Below are positions 7,715 through 16,427 of a DNA stretch of 16,595 bases, in pieces. Below the pieces are notes generated by a model that saw nothing but the letters and a program-made list of their open reading frames with translations, ran no database searches and was not told the DNA's origin. Location: assembly GCA_014239225.1 (NCBI GenBank), contig JAAZZI010000006.1, positions 1-16,595 of the forward strand, written 5' to 3'. Numbering within the stretch: position 1 is the first letter of the stretch; every line of letters starts with the position of its first letter. The stretch comes from Gammaproteobacteria bacterium. Its GTDB lineage: Bacteria; Pseudomonadota; Gammaproteobacteria; Eutrophobiales; Eutrophobiaceae. Made by a program: the position numbers and the translations under genes.

Positions 7715-7720
7715 ATTATA
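7715..7720 (-). promoter_or_regulatory. Candidate -10 box for the bufferin-like operon
   Basis: A perfect TATAAT reads on the minus strand 29 bases before the precursor ATG, in the 106-bp gap after lysS. No good -35 is found 16-18 bases further upstream (TGGTAT at 17). An activator or an alternative sigma factor is possible. Related operons are known to be controlled by ECF sigma factors, but no such site is recognised here. Confidence 0.35.
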
Positions 7721-7751
7721 TTGATCTGACATTCTGTATACCACTTCGTTC

Positions 7752-7772
7752 AAAAATCACTTTGCTTAAAGT
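7752..7772 (-). terminator. Weak terminator candidate after lysS
   Basis: On the minus strand a 5-bp stem (ACTTT / AAAGT, loop AAGC) lies about 20 bases after the lysS stop and is followed by GATTTTTG. The short stem with one G-C pair makes this marginal. It is listed because it lies where lysS transcription should end before the bufferin-like operon. Confidence 0.28.
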
Positions 7773-7791
7773 TATTATTATTGATGGTAAA

Positions 7792-9279
7792 CTACTTTTT
7801 CCTCATATGGGGAAACAAAATAACGTCTCTAATTGAAGCTGAATCAGTTAAAAACATCACTAGTCTATCGATACCAATGCCCTCACCAGCTGTTGGCGGC
7901 ATACCATATTCTAGTGCCTTGATATAATCTTCATCAAAATGCATAGCTTCAGCATCTCCGGCCTTTTTTTCATCAACTTGTTTACTAAAACGCTCTGCTT
8001 GATCTTCAGGATCATTCAATTCCGAGAAACCGTTGGCAATCTCTCGCCCAGCAATAAAAAACTCAAACCTATCGGTTACAAAAGGATCATCATCGCTCTT
8101 TCTAGCTAATGGTGAAACCTCAGTTGGAAACTGTGTGATAAATGTTGGTAATGATAATTTTGATTCGACCGTTTTTTCAAAGATTTCTATTTGGATTTTA
8201 CCCAAGCCATAATTATCCTCGATTGGTATATCTAGTTTTTTTGCAATATTACGAATTTTTTCTAATGACTGAAGATCGCTATCAACAATACTTTCATTAT
8301 GTTTCAAAATAGATTCAAGTACAGTCATCCGTTCAAAAGATTTTCCTAAATCATATACCTGATCTTGATAAGTAACTTCGTGACTACCAAAAATATTTGA
8401 GGTTAGCTCGCGTATCATATTTTCAGTTAGATTCATAAGATCTTCATAATCAGAATAGGCCTGATAGAATTCTAACATTGTAAATTCTGGATTATGTCGA
8501 GGTGATAAACCTTCATTACGAAAACTGCGATTTATTTCAAACACCTTTTCAAATCCACCAACTACCAAACGTTTCAAATATAATTCAGGTGCAATACGAA
8601 GAAAAAGTTCCATATCTAAGCTATTATGATGAGTAGTAAATGGTCTTGCTGTAGCGCCGCCAGGAATAACATGCATCATTGGTGTTTCTACTTCTATGTA
8701 ATTTTCATTCTTTAGATATGAGCGTAAAAATTCTATAACTCTAGATCGAATTTTAAATGTATTACGCGTCTCCTCATTCATAATTAAATCAACATAACGC
8801 TGCCGATAACGAATTTCTTGGTCAGTTAGCCCGTGAAATTTTTCTGGTAGTGGTTGTAGTGATTTTGTTAATAACTCAATTGAATCGACATGAATACTTA
8901 GCTCACCCTTATTTGTTTTCATAATGGTGCCGGTCGCACCGACAATATCGCCAATATCCCATTTCTTAAATCCATCGTTATATATACCATCGGCTAAGTC
9001 ATCACGCCTAACATATAACTGAATTTTACCCGACATGTCTTGAATATGAGCAAAAGATGCTTTGCCCATAACCCTTCGGCTCATCATGCGACCAGCAACA
9101 GCAACCTTTATGGATTCACCTTCAAGTTCTTCTTTAGATTTATTTTTATATTGCGCGTACAAATCTAATGCCAATGAGTCACGCTTAAATTGATTAGTAT
9201 AAGCATTACCAGTTTTTCTCAATTCTTTTAAATCCTGGCGACGTTGTGCAATTAAATCGTTTTCGTTTTCAGTACTCAT
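7792..9279 (-). CDS. lysS: Lysyl-tRNA synthetase, class II
   Basis: Charges tRNA-Lys with lysine. The 495 residues match the class II bacterial enzyme (about 500). The N-terminal OB-fold anticodon-binding domain spans about 55-145 (VAGRMMSRRVMGKASFAHIQD). The catalytic domain follows with motif 1 around YIEVETPMM (194-202), motif 2 at RSFRNEGLSPRHNPEFTMLE (251-270) and motif 3 GIGIDRLVM close to the C-terminus. The start ATG at 9279 gives MSTENENDLIAQRRQDLKELR, a normal beginning, but the bases before it (ACACAACAT) hold no Shine-Dalgarno. It lies 73 bp after prfB, the common prfB-lysS order in proteobacteria. A TATAAA in the gap could serve as a private -10, or the gene may simply be read through from prfB. 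Confidence 0.97.
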   Translation of the reverse strand: MSTENENDLIAQRRQDLKELRKTGNAYTNQFKRDSLALDLYAQYKNKSKEELEGESIKVAVAGRMMSRRVMGKASFAHIQDMSGKIQLYVRRDDLADGIYNDGFKKWDIGDIVGATGTIMKTNKGELSIHVDSIELLTKSLQPLPEKFHGLTDQEIRYRQRYVDLIMNEETRNTFKIRSRVIEFLRSYLKNENYIEVETPMMHVIPGGATARPFTTHHNSLDMELFLRIAPELYLKRLVVGGFEKVFEINRSFRNEGLSPRHNPEFTMLEFYQAYSDYEDLMNLTENMIRELTSNIFGSHEVTYQDQVYDLGKSFERMTVLESILKHNESIVDSDLQSLEKIRNIAKKLDIPIEDNYGLGKIQIEIFEKTVESKLSLPTFITQFPTEVSPLARKSDDDPFVTDRFEFFIAGREIANGFSELNDPEDQAERFSKQVDEKKAGDAEAMHFDEDYIKALEYGMPPTAGEGIGIDRLVMFLTDSASIRDVILFPHMRKK

Positions 9280-9352
9280 ATGTTGTGTATGATTATGTAT
9301 TTTAAAGAAAATTTATATGCTATTAAAAGGACTATATTCTACGATATAACTG

Positions 9353-10451
9353 CTATAGTCCACTTTTTAGACTCGCTTCAATAAAAGTATCCAGATCACC
9401 ATCTAATACTGCTTGTGTATTTCCGGTTTCGACCGATGTTCTTAAATCTTTAATACGTGATTGGTCAAGTACATATGATCGTATTTGACTACCCCATCCT
9501 ATATCAGCTTTTGAATCCTCTAAGGCCTTCTTTTCTGAATTTAGTTTTTGCATTTCAAATTCATATAATTTTGCCCTTAACTGTTTCATCGCATGGTCTT
9601 TATTTTTATGCTGAGAACGATCACTTTGACACTGAGCGACGATACCGCTTGGGATATGCGTTAATCTGACTGCGGAATCAGTTTTATTAACATGTTGTCC
9701 GCCTGCGCCACTCGCTCGATAAGTATCGATGCGAATATCTGCTGGATTAATATCAATTTCAATACTGTCATCAATTTCTGGAGACACGAAAACAGAGGCA
9801 AATGAGGTATGGCGGCGATTTCCTGAATCAAATGGAGATTTTCTAACCAGGCGATGAACGCCCGTTTCGGTACGTAACCACCCAAAAGCATATTCTCCAG
9901 TATACTGGATAGTAGCGCTTTTTATTCCGGCAACCTCCCCGGGTGATACTTCTAGTAATTCTGTTTTAAAATTATGTTTCTCGCCCCAACGCAAATACAT
10001 ACGCAATAGCATGTCTGCCCAATCCTGTGCTTCAGTCCCACCCGATCCAGATTGGATATCAACAAACGCATTATTAACGTCCATTTCCCCAGAAAACATC
10101 CGACGAAATTCAAGCTTACCTAACTGCTTCTCATTAACTTCGAGATCGTCCAGCACTACAGCGACAGCCTCTTCATCGTTCTCTTCTTCTGCGAGCTTCA
10201 GTAGCTCTGTTGATTCTGAAAGCGACTCTTCTAAGGATTGTATTGTGTTGACTATATTTTCAAGACTAACGCGTTCTTTGCCAAGTTCTTGAGCAAGTTT
10301 AGGATTATTCCATACGTCGGGCTGCTCAAGCTCCCGTAACACCTCTATCAGACGTTCCGATCTTTCCTCATATTCAAAGATACCCCCTGAGGGAATGAAC
10401 ACGCGTTTTCATATCGGAAATTCTACTAAGTAGTGAATTAATTTCGAGCAT
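9353..10451 (-). CDS. prfB: Peptide chain release factor 2, made by programmed +1 frameshift
   Basis: RF2 releases finished proteins at UGA and UAA stops. The gene is in two frames. From the ATG at 10451, 25 codons (MLEINSLLSRISDMKTRVHS, then LRGYL) run to an in-frame TGA at 10376-10374. Skipping the T at 10376 enters the main frame (EYEERSERLIEV...) down to the stop at 9353. The product is 365 residues, the same as E. coli RF2, with the stop-reading SPF at 205-207 and the peptide-release GGQ at 250-252, also as in E. coli. The site has all classical parts: AGGGGG acting as an internal Shine-Dalgarno, TAT, then CTT TGA. Low RF2 slows reading of UGA and favours the frameshift, so the protein regulates itself. 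A GTG at 10402 in the main frame is not the start. Confidence 0.96.
10369..10389 (-). promoter_or_regulatory. prfB: RF2 autoregulatory frameshift site
   Basis: On the minus strand AGG GGG TAT CTT TGA forms the canonical prfB element: an internal Shine-Dalgarno-like AGGGGG three bases before the slippery CTT, then the UGA stop (10376-10374). The +1 shift moves the CTT-decoding tRNA onto TTT, and translation goes on at GAA. Confidence 0.93.
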
Positions 10452-10486
10452 TTAATTTGAAACCTAATGGTTGAACAATTAACATC

Positions 10487-10492
10487 ATTATA
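10487..10492 (-). promoter_or_regulatory. Candidate -10 box for prfB
   Basis: A perfect TATAAT on the minus strand lies 35 bases before the prfB ATG, in the 71-bp gap after recJ. The -35 region is poor (ATTACT or TTACTA at 16-17 bases). A T-rich run directly follows the recJ stop, but I see no stem before it that would make a terminator. Confidence 0.35.
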
Positions 10493-10522
10493 ATGCAAAG
10501 TAACTAGATAGTAATAAAAAAA

Positions 10523-12250
10523 TTAAAACGGTTCGATATGTTCAATAAATAATTGAATCTGGCTATGACCTCGATAATTATTGATACCTAAACGGTAAGT
10601 AGAAGTAATTTGTTCTAATTTAGATGGCCAATCATCATCAGTCATATTAAAAGCAATTGCATCAAGTGTATTATTATTTCTTGACTGGAGTTTTAGCTTA
10701 AGATGGCTTTCTCCGACAACACGTTTATCTAATATTTTAAATTGGCCCACAAATATAGGCTCTGGAAAAGACTGTCCCCAAGGACCGGCATTTTGAATAG
10801 CCAATGCTAATGGCAATGAAAAATCATCGCCAGATAATTCCCCATCAGTTAAGCACTGGTCCTCTAAACTATCAGAGGAAATATATTGATTAACAACTTT
10901 ATTAAATACATCTGAAAACCTGTCAAATTGTGATTCTTCAATCGTCAAACCCGCTGCCATCGCATGCCCACCGAAGGTAAGTATCAATTCGGGATAAAGT
11001 CTTGCTATCTCATCAAACACATCTTTAATATGTAATTCAGTTATCGACCGCGCAGAACCTTTAAGAATGCCTTGGCATTCTTGTGCAAAAACTACTACTG
11101 GTCGGTTAAATTTTTCTTTAATTTTTGCCGCGAGTATACCAACCACGCCTTGATGCCAATTCTGATTATATATACAAATACCATGAGGAATTTTTTTTGA
11201 AGCATCTTGAAGATATTTTTCAAACTCTGTAAAGGCCTGTTCTTCCATATTATCTTGAATTTGACGGCGCTCAATATTGAGTTGATTAAGTTTTTTAGCC
11301 ATCTCTGTTGCATTTTCTTTGTCATCAGTAAGTAAACATTCAATACCTAATGACATATCAGTCAGACGACCAGCCGCATTTAATCTTGGTGCAATCGCAA
11401 AACTAAGATCTCCTGATGTTAGCGTACTCAATTGTCTCCCTGATTGATTTAGTATTGCCAAAATACCTACTTTTGATTTATTTTTCCTCATCAGTTTTAA
11501 TCCATGAGCAACCATCGTCCGATTATTTTTATCCAATGGAACAAGATCGGAAATTGTTCCTAGCGCGACTAAATCCAGTAAATTAGCGAGATTAGGGTAT
11601 TTGATATTTTTTTCATTGAACCAGTTCTCTGCTTTTAATTTTGCTCGTAATGCCAATAAAATATAAAAAATAACGCCTACGCCTGCTAAATTTTTACTAG
11701 GAAATTTATTTTCTTTAAGCTGTGGATTTACAATCACATCAGCACTCGGTAGTTTGTCTCCAGGTAGGTGATGATCCGTAATTAACACCTTAATGCCATT
11801 TTTTTTGGCATGTTCAACACCACTAATACTGGAAATACCATTGTCAACAGTAACTATCAAATCTGGATCATGATCTAAAGCAACATCAACTATCTTGGGA
11901 GATAAACCGTAACCATGTTCGAATCGATTAGGGACAACATAAATCACATCTTCAGCTCCCATTGCTGTTAAACCACGTATTGCCAATGCACAACTTGTTG
12001 CGCCATCCGCATCAAAATCAGCGACAATCAATATTCGCTTTTTTTGAGTTATCATTTCTTGCAATAGAATTACTGCATCATCAACTCCACTAAGTTCTTC
12101 ATATGGAATTAATGAGCTAAGTGAATAATCTAAATCCTTGCTAGATTTAATATTTCTAGATGCATAGATACGTTTTAATACTGGATGAATAGAATCTGGT
12201 AGATTTATTCCGTCGGGCACGTCTCGATTAATTATTTTTTTATTTAACAC
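10523..12250 (-). CDS. recJ: Single-stranded-DNA-specific exonuclease RecJ
   Basis: 5'-3' exonuclease on single-stranded DNA, used in RecF-pathway recombination and mismatch repair. The 575 residues match the usual length (about 570). The DHH phosphoesterase core is intact: DFDADGA (D78, D80, D82) binds metal, VDNGIS is motif II, and TDHH (D159, H160, H161) followed by LPG is the signature. NPQ, NLAGVGVIF and APRLNAAGRL follow in order. The DHHA1 domain carries GGHAMAAGL, and the C-terminal OB-type region ends with IEHIEPF. It begins 11 bp after the COG4255 gene and is probably cotranscribed with it. The recJ-prfB-lysS order recurs in proteobacteria. Confidence 0.96.
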   Translation of the reverse strand: MLNKKIINRDVPDGINLPDSIHPVLKRIYASRNIKSSKDLDYSLSSLIPYEELSGVDDAVILLQEMITQKKRILIVADFDADGATSCALAIRGLTAMGAEDVIYVVPNRFEHGYGLSPKIVDVALDHDPDLIVTVDNGISSISGVEHAKKNGIKVLITDHHLPGDKLPSADVIVNPQLKENKFPSKNLAGVGVIFYILLALRAKLKAENWFNEKNIKYPNLANLLDLVALGTISDLVPLDKNNRTMVAHGLKLMRKNKSKVGILAILNQSGRQLSTLTSGDLSFAIAPRLNAAGRLTDMSLGIECLLTDDKENATEMAKKLNQLNIERRQIQDNMEEQAFTEFEKYLQDASKKIPHGICIYNQNWHQGVVGILAAKIKEKFNRPVVVFAQECQGILKGSARSITELHIKDVFDEIARLYPELILTFGGHAMAAGLTIEESQFDRFSDVFNKVVNQYISSDSLEDQCLTDGELSGDDFSLPLALAIQNAGPWGQSFPEPIFVGQFKILDKRVVGESHLKLKLQSRNNNTLDAIAFNMTDDDWPSKLEQITSTYRLGINNYRGHSQIQLFIEHIEPF

Positions 12251-12261
12251 AAAAACTCTTT

Positions 12262-13269
12262 TTAAGAAATAAATATTTTTTTTCTTTTCCAGAACTTATA
12301 TTTGCTACTTTGATTAATAGTTATAGAGTTTATATCTGTTTCTATCTTTAGCTCATCTATATCTTTTGTTTTGAGTGCTTCATGCAAAGGAGAAAACCAA
12401 TTCATTTCATAACACATCAGCATTTCTACCCACTCATCGAACTCATAGTAATGTCTAAACTTATTAAATTCATTAATCACAATAAGATTAATATAATCTG
12501 ATTTTTTATTACTAATATCATTAAATTCTTTTGGTAATTTACTAAACGGTGTTGCCGATAGCATTGACAAACCTTCTGCTAAACTTTCATCACTAAAAAC
12601 AAAAGACCAATTTCGTTCTAAAATATTCGGAAGTTCTCCATACCCCCAAAACCAAACGCTGTTTATTGGTATCTTTTTTTCTTGTTCGCGTTTTACATTG
12701 ATTGGTAAATTATACAATGTCATCTGAATATCATTGATTAATTGAACTAAATTTATTCTATCGTCTGCTCTTGGCATATAAGGAAAAATATCTTGGCCAA
12801 CAACTGAATCGATCGGAGTAGTTTTCAATTTGAAATCTTCATTAAATCTCAAATACCAACGAGTGGGGCAAGGCACTTCTAATTCTAGATTATACGGTTT
12901 TAATAAATTATTAATTTCTGCGGCAAACTCCAATGCATCATGCTGTGTTAATGTAAATTCAGCACTGTCAGTCAATGTTAGACGGTTCCCATCTGCATTG
13001 ATATGCACAGGATCTGCTCTAAGCCAAATACCATCAGGATATTGATTGCTATCAATTAAGCGTGATATTGAAGCTATAGGCAAATCATATTGATCCTCTT
13101 GTAATAAACCAAATAATTGACACAGTGAATAACTGAATGAATTTCTTTTTACTGATTGATAGGTGCCTTTACTTAAAAACCAATTCAAAGCGGGCACGTT
13201 AGGAAAATCATCGGGGTAGGAGATACCAGACCCAAACAAGCCAGGAATGAAAACAGTCAACCTTCGCAT
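12262..13269 (-). CDS. COG4255 / RpfE-type protein of unknown function
   Basis: 335 residues. The family is recognised from WLRADPVHINADGNRLTLTD, CPTRWYLRF, and the block NDIQMTLYNLPIN followed by IPINSVWFWGYG. These are hallmarks of a protein often found next to recJ and labelled regulatory protein RpfE type or phosphoglycerate-mutase-like. The N-terminus (LTVFIPGLFGSG, then PALNWFLSKG) recalls the start of alkaline-phosphatase-superfamily mutases, but I see no full metal-binding set, so mutase activity should not be assumed. No signal peptide or membrane segment is evident; it is probably cytosolic. The C-terminal 50 residues are rich in Lys, Ile and Asn and look poorly conserved. The ATG at 13269 has AGGA nine bases upstream. 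recJ follows after 11 bp. Confidence 0.75.
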   Translation of the reverse strand: MRRLTVFIPGLFGSGISYPDDFPNVPALNWFLSKGTYQSVKRNSFSYSLCQLFGLLQEDQYDLPIASISRLIDSNQYPDGIWLRADPVHINADGNRLTLTDSAEFTLTQHDALEFAAEINNLLKPYNLELEVPCPTRWYLRFNEDFKLKTTPIDSVVGQDIFPYMPRADDRINLVQLINDIQMTLYNLPINVKREQEKKIPINSVWFWGYGELPNILERNWSFVFSDESLAEGLSMLSATPFSKLPKEFNDISNKKSDYINLIVINEFNKFRHYYEFDEWVEMLMCYEMNWFSPLHEALKTKDIDELKIETDINSITINQSSKYKFWKRKKIFIS

Positions 13270-13317
13270 CGGTGAACATCCTATTAAGTAGAAATATCAC
13301 AAGTGTTAAACTGTACT

Positions 13318-13339
13318 ATGTGATGAGCTATCATCACAT
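13318..13339. promoter_or_regulatory. Perfect 9-bp inverted repeat between thrC and the COG4255 gene
   Basis: ATGTGATGA, loop GCTA, TCATCACAT: two perfect 9-base arms in the 80-bp gap between two minus-strand genes. It lies just past the thrC stop, so it could form a terminator-like RNA stem, but no T tract follows on the minus strand. It could equally be a palindromic operator upstream of the COG4255-recJ transcript. The two roles cannot be told apart from sequence. Confidence 0.45.
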
Positions 13340-13349
13340 CAATTTATTC

Positions 13350-14489
13350 TTACAGATTATCTAATATAGTTGATTTAACTTGATCTAGTGAAGCTTCAAC
13401 CTTAATAACAGGCGCCGTACTTTGCTTAATTGCCGTATCAGGATCCTTCAGCCCATGCCCTGTTAATGTACAAACAACACAACTATTTTCAGGGATCTTA
13501 CCTGATTTTACATCACGTAAAGCACCAGCCAATGAGGCTGCTGAAGCAGGTTCACAAAAGATACCTTCCTTTTCTGCCAGCATTTTTTGTGTTGTTAAGA
13601 TTTCTTCGTCACTACACTCATCAAACCACCCGTCTGATTCTTTATTAACTATCCAAGCATAATCCCAGGATTGAGGATGGCCAATTCTAATTGCCGTAGC
13701 AATAGTTTCTGGTCTATCAACCATTTTGCCGCGAATAAAAGGAGCCGAGCCATTTGCTTGATATCCAACCATTTTTGGACGTTTACTAATTATTGAATCA
13801 CTTGTAAATTTGCAATTTCCATCGCAATAGGTGCAAGCCTTGGTTATATTTTTACTATCGATTGAGGCACACTCACTATAACCAATCCAATGTGCCGTAA
13901 TATTGCCGGCATTGCCTACCGGAAGACAATGAAAATCAGGCGCCTTACCTAATTCTTCTATGATTTCATAGGCGGCTGTTTTCTGTCCTTGCAGACGAAA
14001 TGGATTAATTGAGTTAACAATTGTCACGGGTGCTTCAACCGCAACTTCTTTCACAAGTCGCATACCATCATCAAAGTTACCTTTTATCTGAAGTATAACT
14101 GCACCTTCCATCATTGCTTGTGCTAACTTACCTTGCGCAATCTTGCCATCTGGGATTAAGACAAATGCAGTAATACCAGCTCGTGCCGCATAAGCAGCTG
14201 CGGAAGCTGAAGTGTTGCCCGTCGAAGCACATATAATTGCTTTTGCACCCTCCTCGACCGCTTTGGTAACCGCCATTGTCATTCCGCGGTCCTTAAATGA
14301 ACCAGTAGGATTTAAACCTTCATACTTAACATAAATATCTACATATTTATCTAATGTTGATGGAATGTTATGTAATTTAATTAAAGGTGTATTCCCCTCA
14401 CCAAGACTAAAAATTTTAGTATTATCATTTACTGGAAGTCGGTTACGATAATGTTCAATTAAACCAGTATAATGTTTTGTTGAAGTCAT
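13350..14489 (-). CDS. thrC: Threonine synthase
   Basis: PLP enzyme converting O-phosphohomoserine to threonine, the last step of the pathway. 379 residues, the shorter fold type II form rather than the roughly 430-470-residue E. coli/Pseudomonas form. SLGEGNTPLIKL (28-39), the PLP lysine K66 in GSFKDRG, CASTGNTSASAAAYAARAG (87-105), the phosphate-binding VGNAGNI (191-197) and GVFCEPASAASLAG in mature frame are all present (GIFCEPASAASLAG here). Between the GNAGN loop and VGYQANGSAPF there is a Cys-rich stretch, CTYCDGNC (C219, C222, C226), not found in the common short ThrC as I remember it. It lies 9 bp after hom, whose TAG stop helps form its ribosome binding site (TTAGGT). Confidence 0.95.
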   Translation of the reverse strand: MTSTKHYTGLIEHYRNRLPVNDNTKIFSLGEGNTPLIKLHNIPSTLDKYVDIYVKYEGLNPTGSFKDRGMTMAVTKAVEEGAKAIICASTGNTSASAAAYAARAGITAFVLIPDGKIAQGKLAQAMMEGAVILQIKGNFDDGMRLVKEVAVEAPVTIVNSINPFRLQGQKTAAYEIIEELGKAPDFHCLPVGNAGNITAHWIGYSECASIDSKNITKACTYCDGNCKFTSDSIISKRPKMVGYQANGSAPFIRGKMVDRPETIATAIRIGHPQSWDYAWIVNKESDGWFDECSDEEILTTQKMLAEKEGIFCEPASAASLAGALRDVKSGKIPENSCVVCTLTGHGLKDPDTAIKQSTAPVIKVEASLDQVKSTILDNL

Positions 14490-14498
14490 TTAATTTAC

Positions 14499-15812
14499 CT
14501 AACCAAATGTTTCCATGCGAATACGCGTTACTTTTCCATCAATTGCATCTAATTTTTCAATTTTTGTAATGGCTCCATTCATTTCTCTTTCTTTTATACA
14601 TTGAGTTAAAAATATCACAGGGATGCAGCTCTCATTTCCTTCCGGTTCTTTTTGTAAAATTGCTTCAATACTAATTTTAGAATCGCCCAATATTTTTGTT
14701 ATATCTGCCACAACACCTGGTCTATCGATCGCATGCATGCGTAAATAATAAGCTGTTTCAATTTCTTCAATTGGTAATATATTAATATCCGATAATGCAT
14801 CATGTTGAAATGCAAGATGAGGAACTCGATTTTCAGGATCTGTTGTCAACGCACGAACAACATCAACAATATCAGCAACCACAGCTGAGGCTGTTGGTTC
14901 AGCACCGGCACCAGCGCCATAATAAAGAGTCGGCCCAACAGCATCACTTTTAACCAATACCGCATTCATAACGCCATCAACATTAGCAATTAGACGTCGT
15001 TCCGGAATTAATGTTGGATGAACACGTTGTTCAATTCCGTTATCGACTTTACGCGATATACCAACATGTTTAATGCGATAACCTAACTCTTCTGCATATA
15101 AAACATCTTGCTGTTCGATTTTTGTAATACCTTCTATATATGTCTTATCAAATTGCAAAGGCATTCCAAATGCAATTGAACCGAGTATAGTTAGCTTATG
15201 TGCGGCATCAATACCTTCAACATCAAATGTCGGGTCGGCCTCTGCATAACCAAGTGATTGTGCCTCATTAAGCACATCTTCAAAATCACGGCCTTTGTCT
15301 CGCATCTCAGTAAGAATAAAATTACCAGTGCCATTGATAATCCCAGCAATCCATTCAATTTGATTTGCAGCTAATCCTTCACGAACAGCCTTGATAATGG
15401 GTATTCCGCCTGCAACTGCAGCCTCAAAGGCAACAATCACACCCTTCTCCTGGGCTGCTTTAAAAATCTCATTACCATGTATAGCTATCAATGCTTTATT
15501 TGCCGTAATGACATGTTTACCATTTTCAATAGCTTTTAAAACTAATTCTTTTGCCGGTGAATAACCGCCAATTAGTTCGATAATAATTTCAACATCGGGA
15601 TCATCAACAACTAAAAACGGATCATCGGTAATATTTTCGATTTGATCTAAACCGATTATCGCATCAGCATTATATTCTTTAGCTGCAGCCAAAGTTATTT
15701 GAATACCACGGCCTGCACGTCTTGCAATTTCATCTGCATTACGCGTCAACACACTAACTGTTCCGCCGCCAACAGTTCCGAGACCTAGAAGTCCTATCTT
15801 AACCGGTTGCAT
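14499..15812 (-). CDS. hom: Homoserine dehydrogenase with ACT domain
   Basis: Reduces aspartate semialdehyde to homoserine, feeding threonine and methionine. The 437 residues match monofunctional Hom (about 435), not an aspartokinase fusion. The NAD(P) fold starts at residue 7 (GLLGLGTVGGG). HVITANKALIA holds the conserved lysine of the cofactor domain. GIINGTGNFIL and YAEADPTFDVEGIDAAHKL hold the catalytic Asp and Lys. The C-terminal ACT domain begins at about 354 (YYLRMHAIDRPGVVADITKIL) and is the likely site of threonine feedback. The ATG at 15812 follows AAGAGA by 9 bases. Placed between the alaC-type gene (24 bp) and thrC (9 bp), it is almost certainly in one operon with thrC. Confidence 0.96.
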   Translation of the reverse strand: MQPVKIGLLGLGTVGGGTVSVLTRNADEIARRAGRGIQITLAAAKEYNADAIIGLDQIENITDDPFLVVDDPDVEIIIELIGGYSPAKELVLKAIENGKHVITANKALIAIHGNEIFKAAQEKGVIVAFEAAVAGGIPIIKAVREGLAANQIEWIAGIINGTGNFILTEMRDKGRDFEDVLNEAQSLGYAEADPTFDVEGIDAAHKLTILGSIAFGMPLQFDKTYIEGITKIEQQDVLYAEELGYRIKHVGISRKVDNGIEQRVHPTLIPERRLIANVDGVMNAVLVKSDAVGPTLYYGAGAGAEPTASAVVADIVDVVRALTTDPENRVPHLAFQHDALSDINILPIEEIETAYYLRMHAIDRPGVVADITKILGDSKISIEAILQKEPEGNESCIPVIFLTQCIKEREMNGAITKIEKLDAIDGKVTRIRMETFG

Positions 15813-15836
15813 AATATAAATTCTCTTGATTAATCT

Positions 15837-16427
15837 TTATCCGGCAATATTAGCCTGTGGATTTTCTTCTCTTAGCATTGCTCGAGTTGCGCGTAATGCT
15901 TGTCGAGTGCGATGCTCATTTTCTATCAAGGCAAATCGAACAAAATTATCTCCATAACTACCAAACCCTATCCCCGGCGATACTGCTACCTTAGCCTCTA
16001 TTAATACTTTCTTTGAAAATTCGAGTGAGCCCATCGCCTTGAATTGTTCTGGTATTGGGGCCCATACAAACATTGTGCCTTTGGGTTTATCTACTTTCCA
16101 GCCCATTGAGTTCAATCCATCACACAAAACATCACGCCGTCCGCAATACATATCGCAAATATCGGTAACACATTTCTGATCTTCCTCGAGTGCAGTGATC
16201 GATGCAATTTGAATAGGTGTAAACGTGCCATAATCTAAATAAGATTTAATCCGGGAAAGTGCGTTGACCAGTTTGGGATTACCAACCATAAATCCAACAC
16301 GCCATCCGGGCATGTTATAACTTTTAGACATTGAGAAAAATTCAACAGCAATGTCTTTTGCGCCTGGCACCTGCAATATAGATGGCGCCTTATATCCATC
16401 AAATACAATATCAGCATAAGCCAAATC
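15837..16427 (-). CDS. alaC: AlaC-type aminotransferase, C-terminal part, cut at an inverted junction
   Basis: PLP aminotransferase of the AlaC (YfdZ) family; E. coli AlaC makes alanine from pyruvate and glutamate. The 196 residues here run from DLAYADIVFDGYKAP through IAG-stop. SKSYNMPGWRVGFMVGN holds the PLP lysine, and DYGTFTPIQIA, VAVSPGIGFG and VRFALIEN are family blocks. The open frame continues upstream to an ATG at 16556, but those 43 extra residues (MVLARSHVLIFEVL...) have no aminotransferase character. They are the antisense of the plus-strand part of the same gene, so homology ends at 16427. The missing residues HVV and all before them are not on this strand. The gene leads the alaC-hom-thrC run, 24 bp before hom. 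As written it cannot give a working enzyme. Confidence 0.88.
   Translation of the reverse strand, partial: DLAYADIVFDGYKAPSILQVPGAKDIAVEFFSMSKSYNMPGWRVGFMVGNPKLVNALSRIKSYLDYGTFTPIQIASITALEEDQKCVTDICDMYCGRRDVLCDGLNSMGWKVDKPKGTMFVWAPIPEQFKAMGSLEFSKKVLIEAKVAVSPGIGFGSYGDNFVRFALIENEHRTRQALRATRAMLREENPQANIAG
16421..16427. other. Inverted junction with 7-bp microhomology inside alaC
   Basis: The bases CCAAATC belong to both parts. On the minus strand they encode the D-L-A start of DLAYAD (GATTTGG). On the plus strand they encode P-N-P of PNPAYP (CCA AAT C). Left of them the gene reads antisense, right of them sense. In an intact gene the two motifs lie roughly 85 residues apart (estimated from memory of the family). 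Confidence 0.85.

Noticed and set aside
10376..10402. GTG start for RF2 at 10402 (MFIPSGGIFEYEE)
   Set aside because: The residues before EYEERSER come from the overlapping frame of the leader; the 25-codon leader with its frameshift site explains the region and gives the family length.
10500..10530. Intrinsic terminator at the T-rich stretch after recJ
   Set aside because: A run of T follows the stop on the minus strand but no credible stem precedes it.
13318..13339. CRP binding site (TGTGA...TCACA)
   Set aside because: The two halves are 10 bases apart, whereas CRP needs 6.
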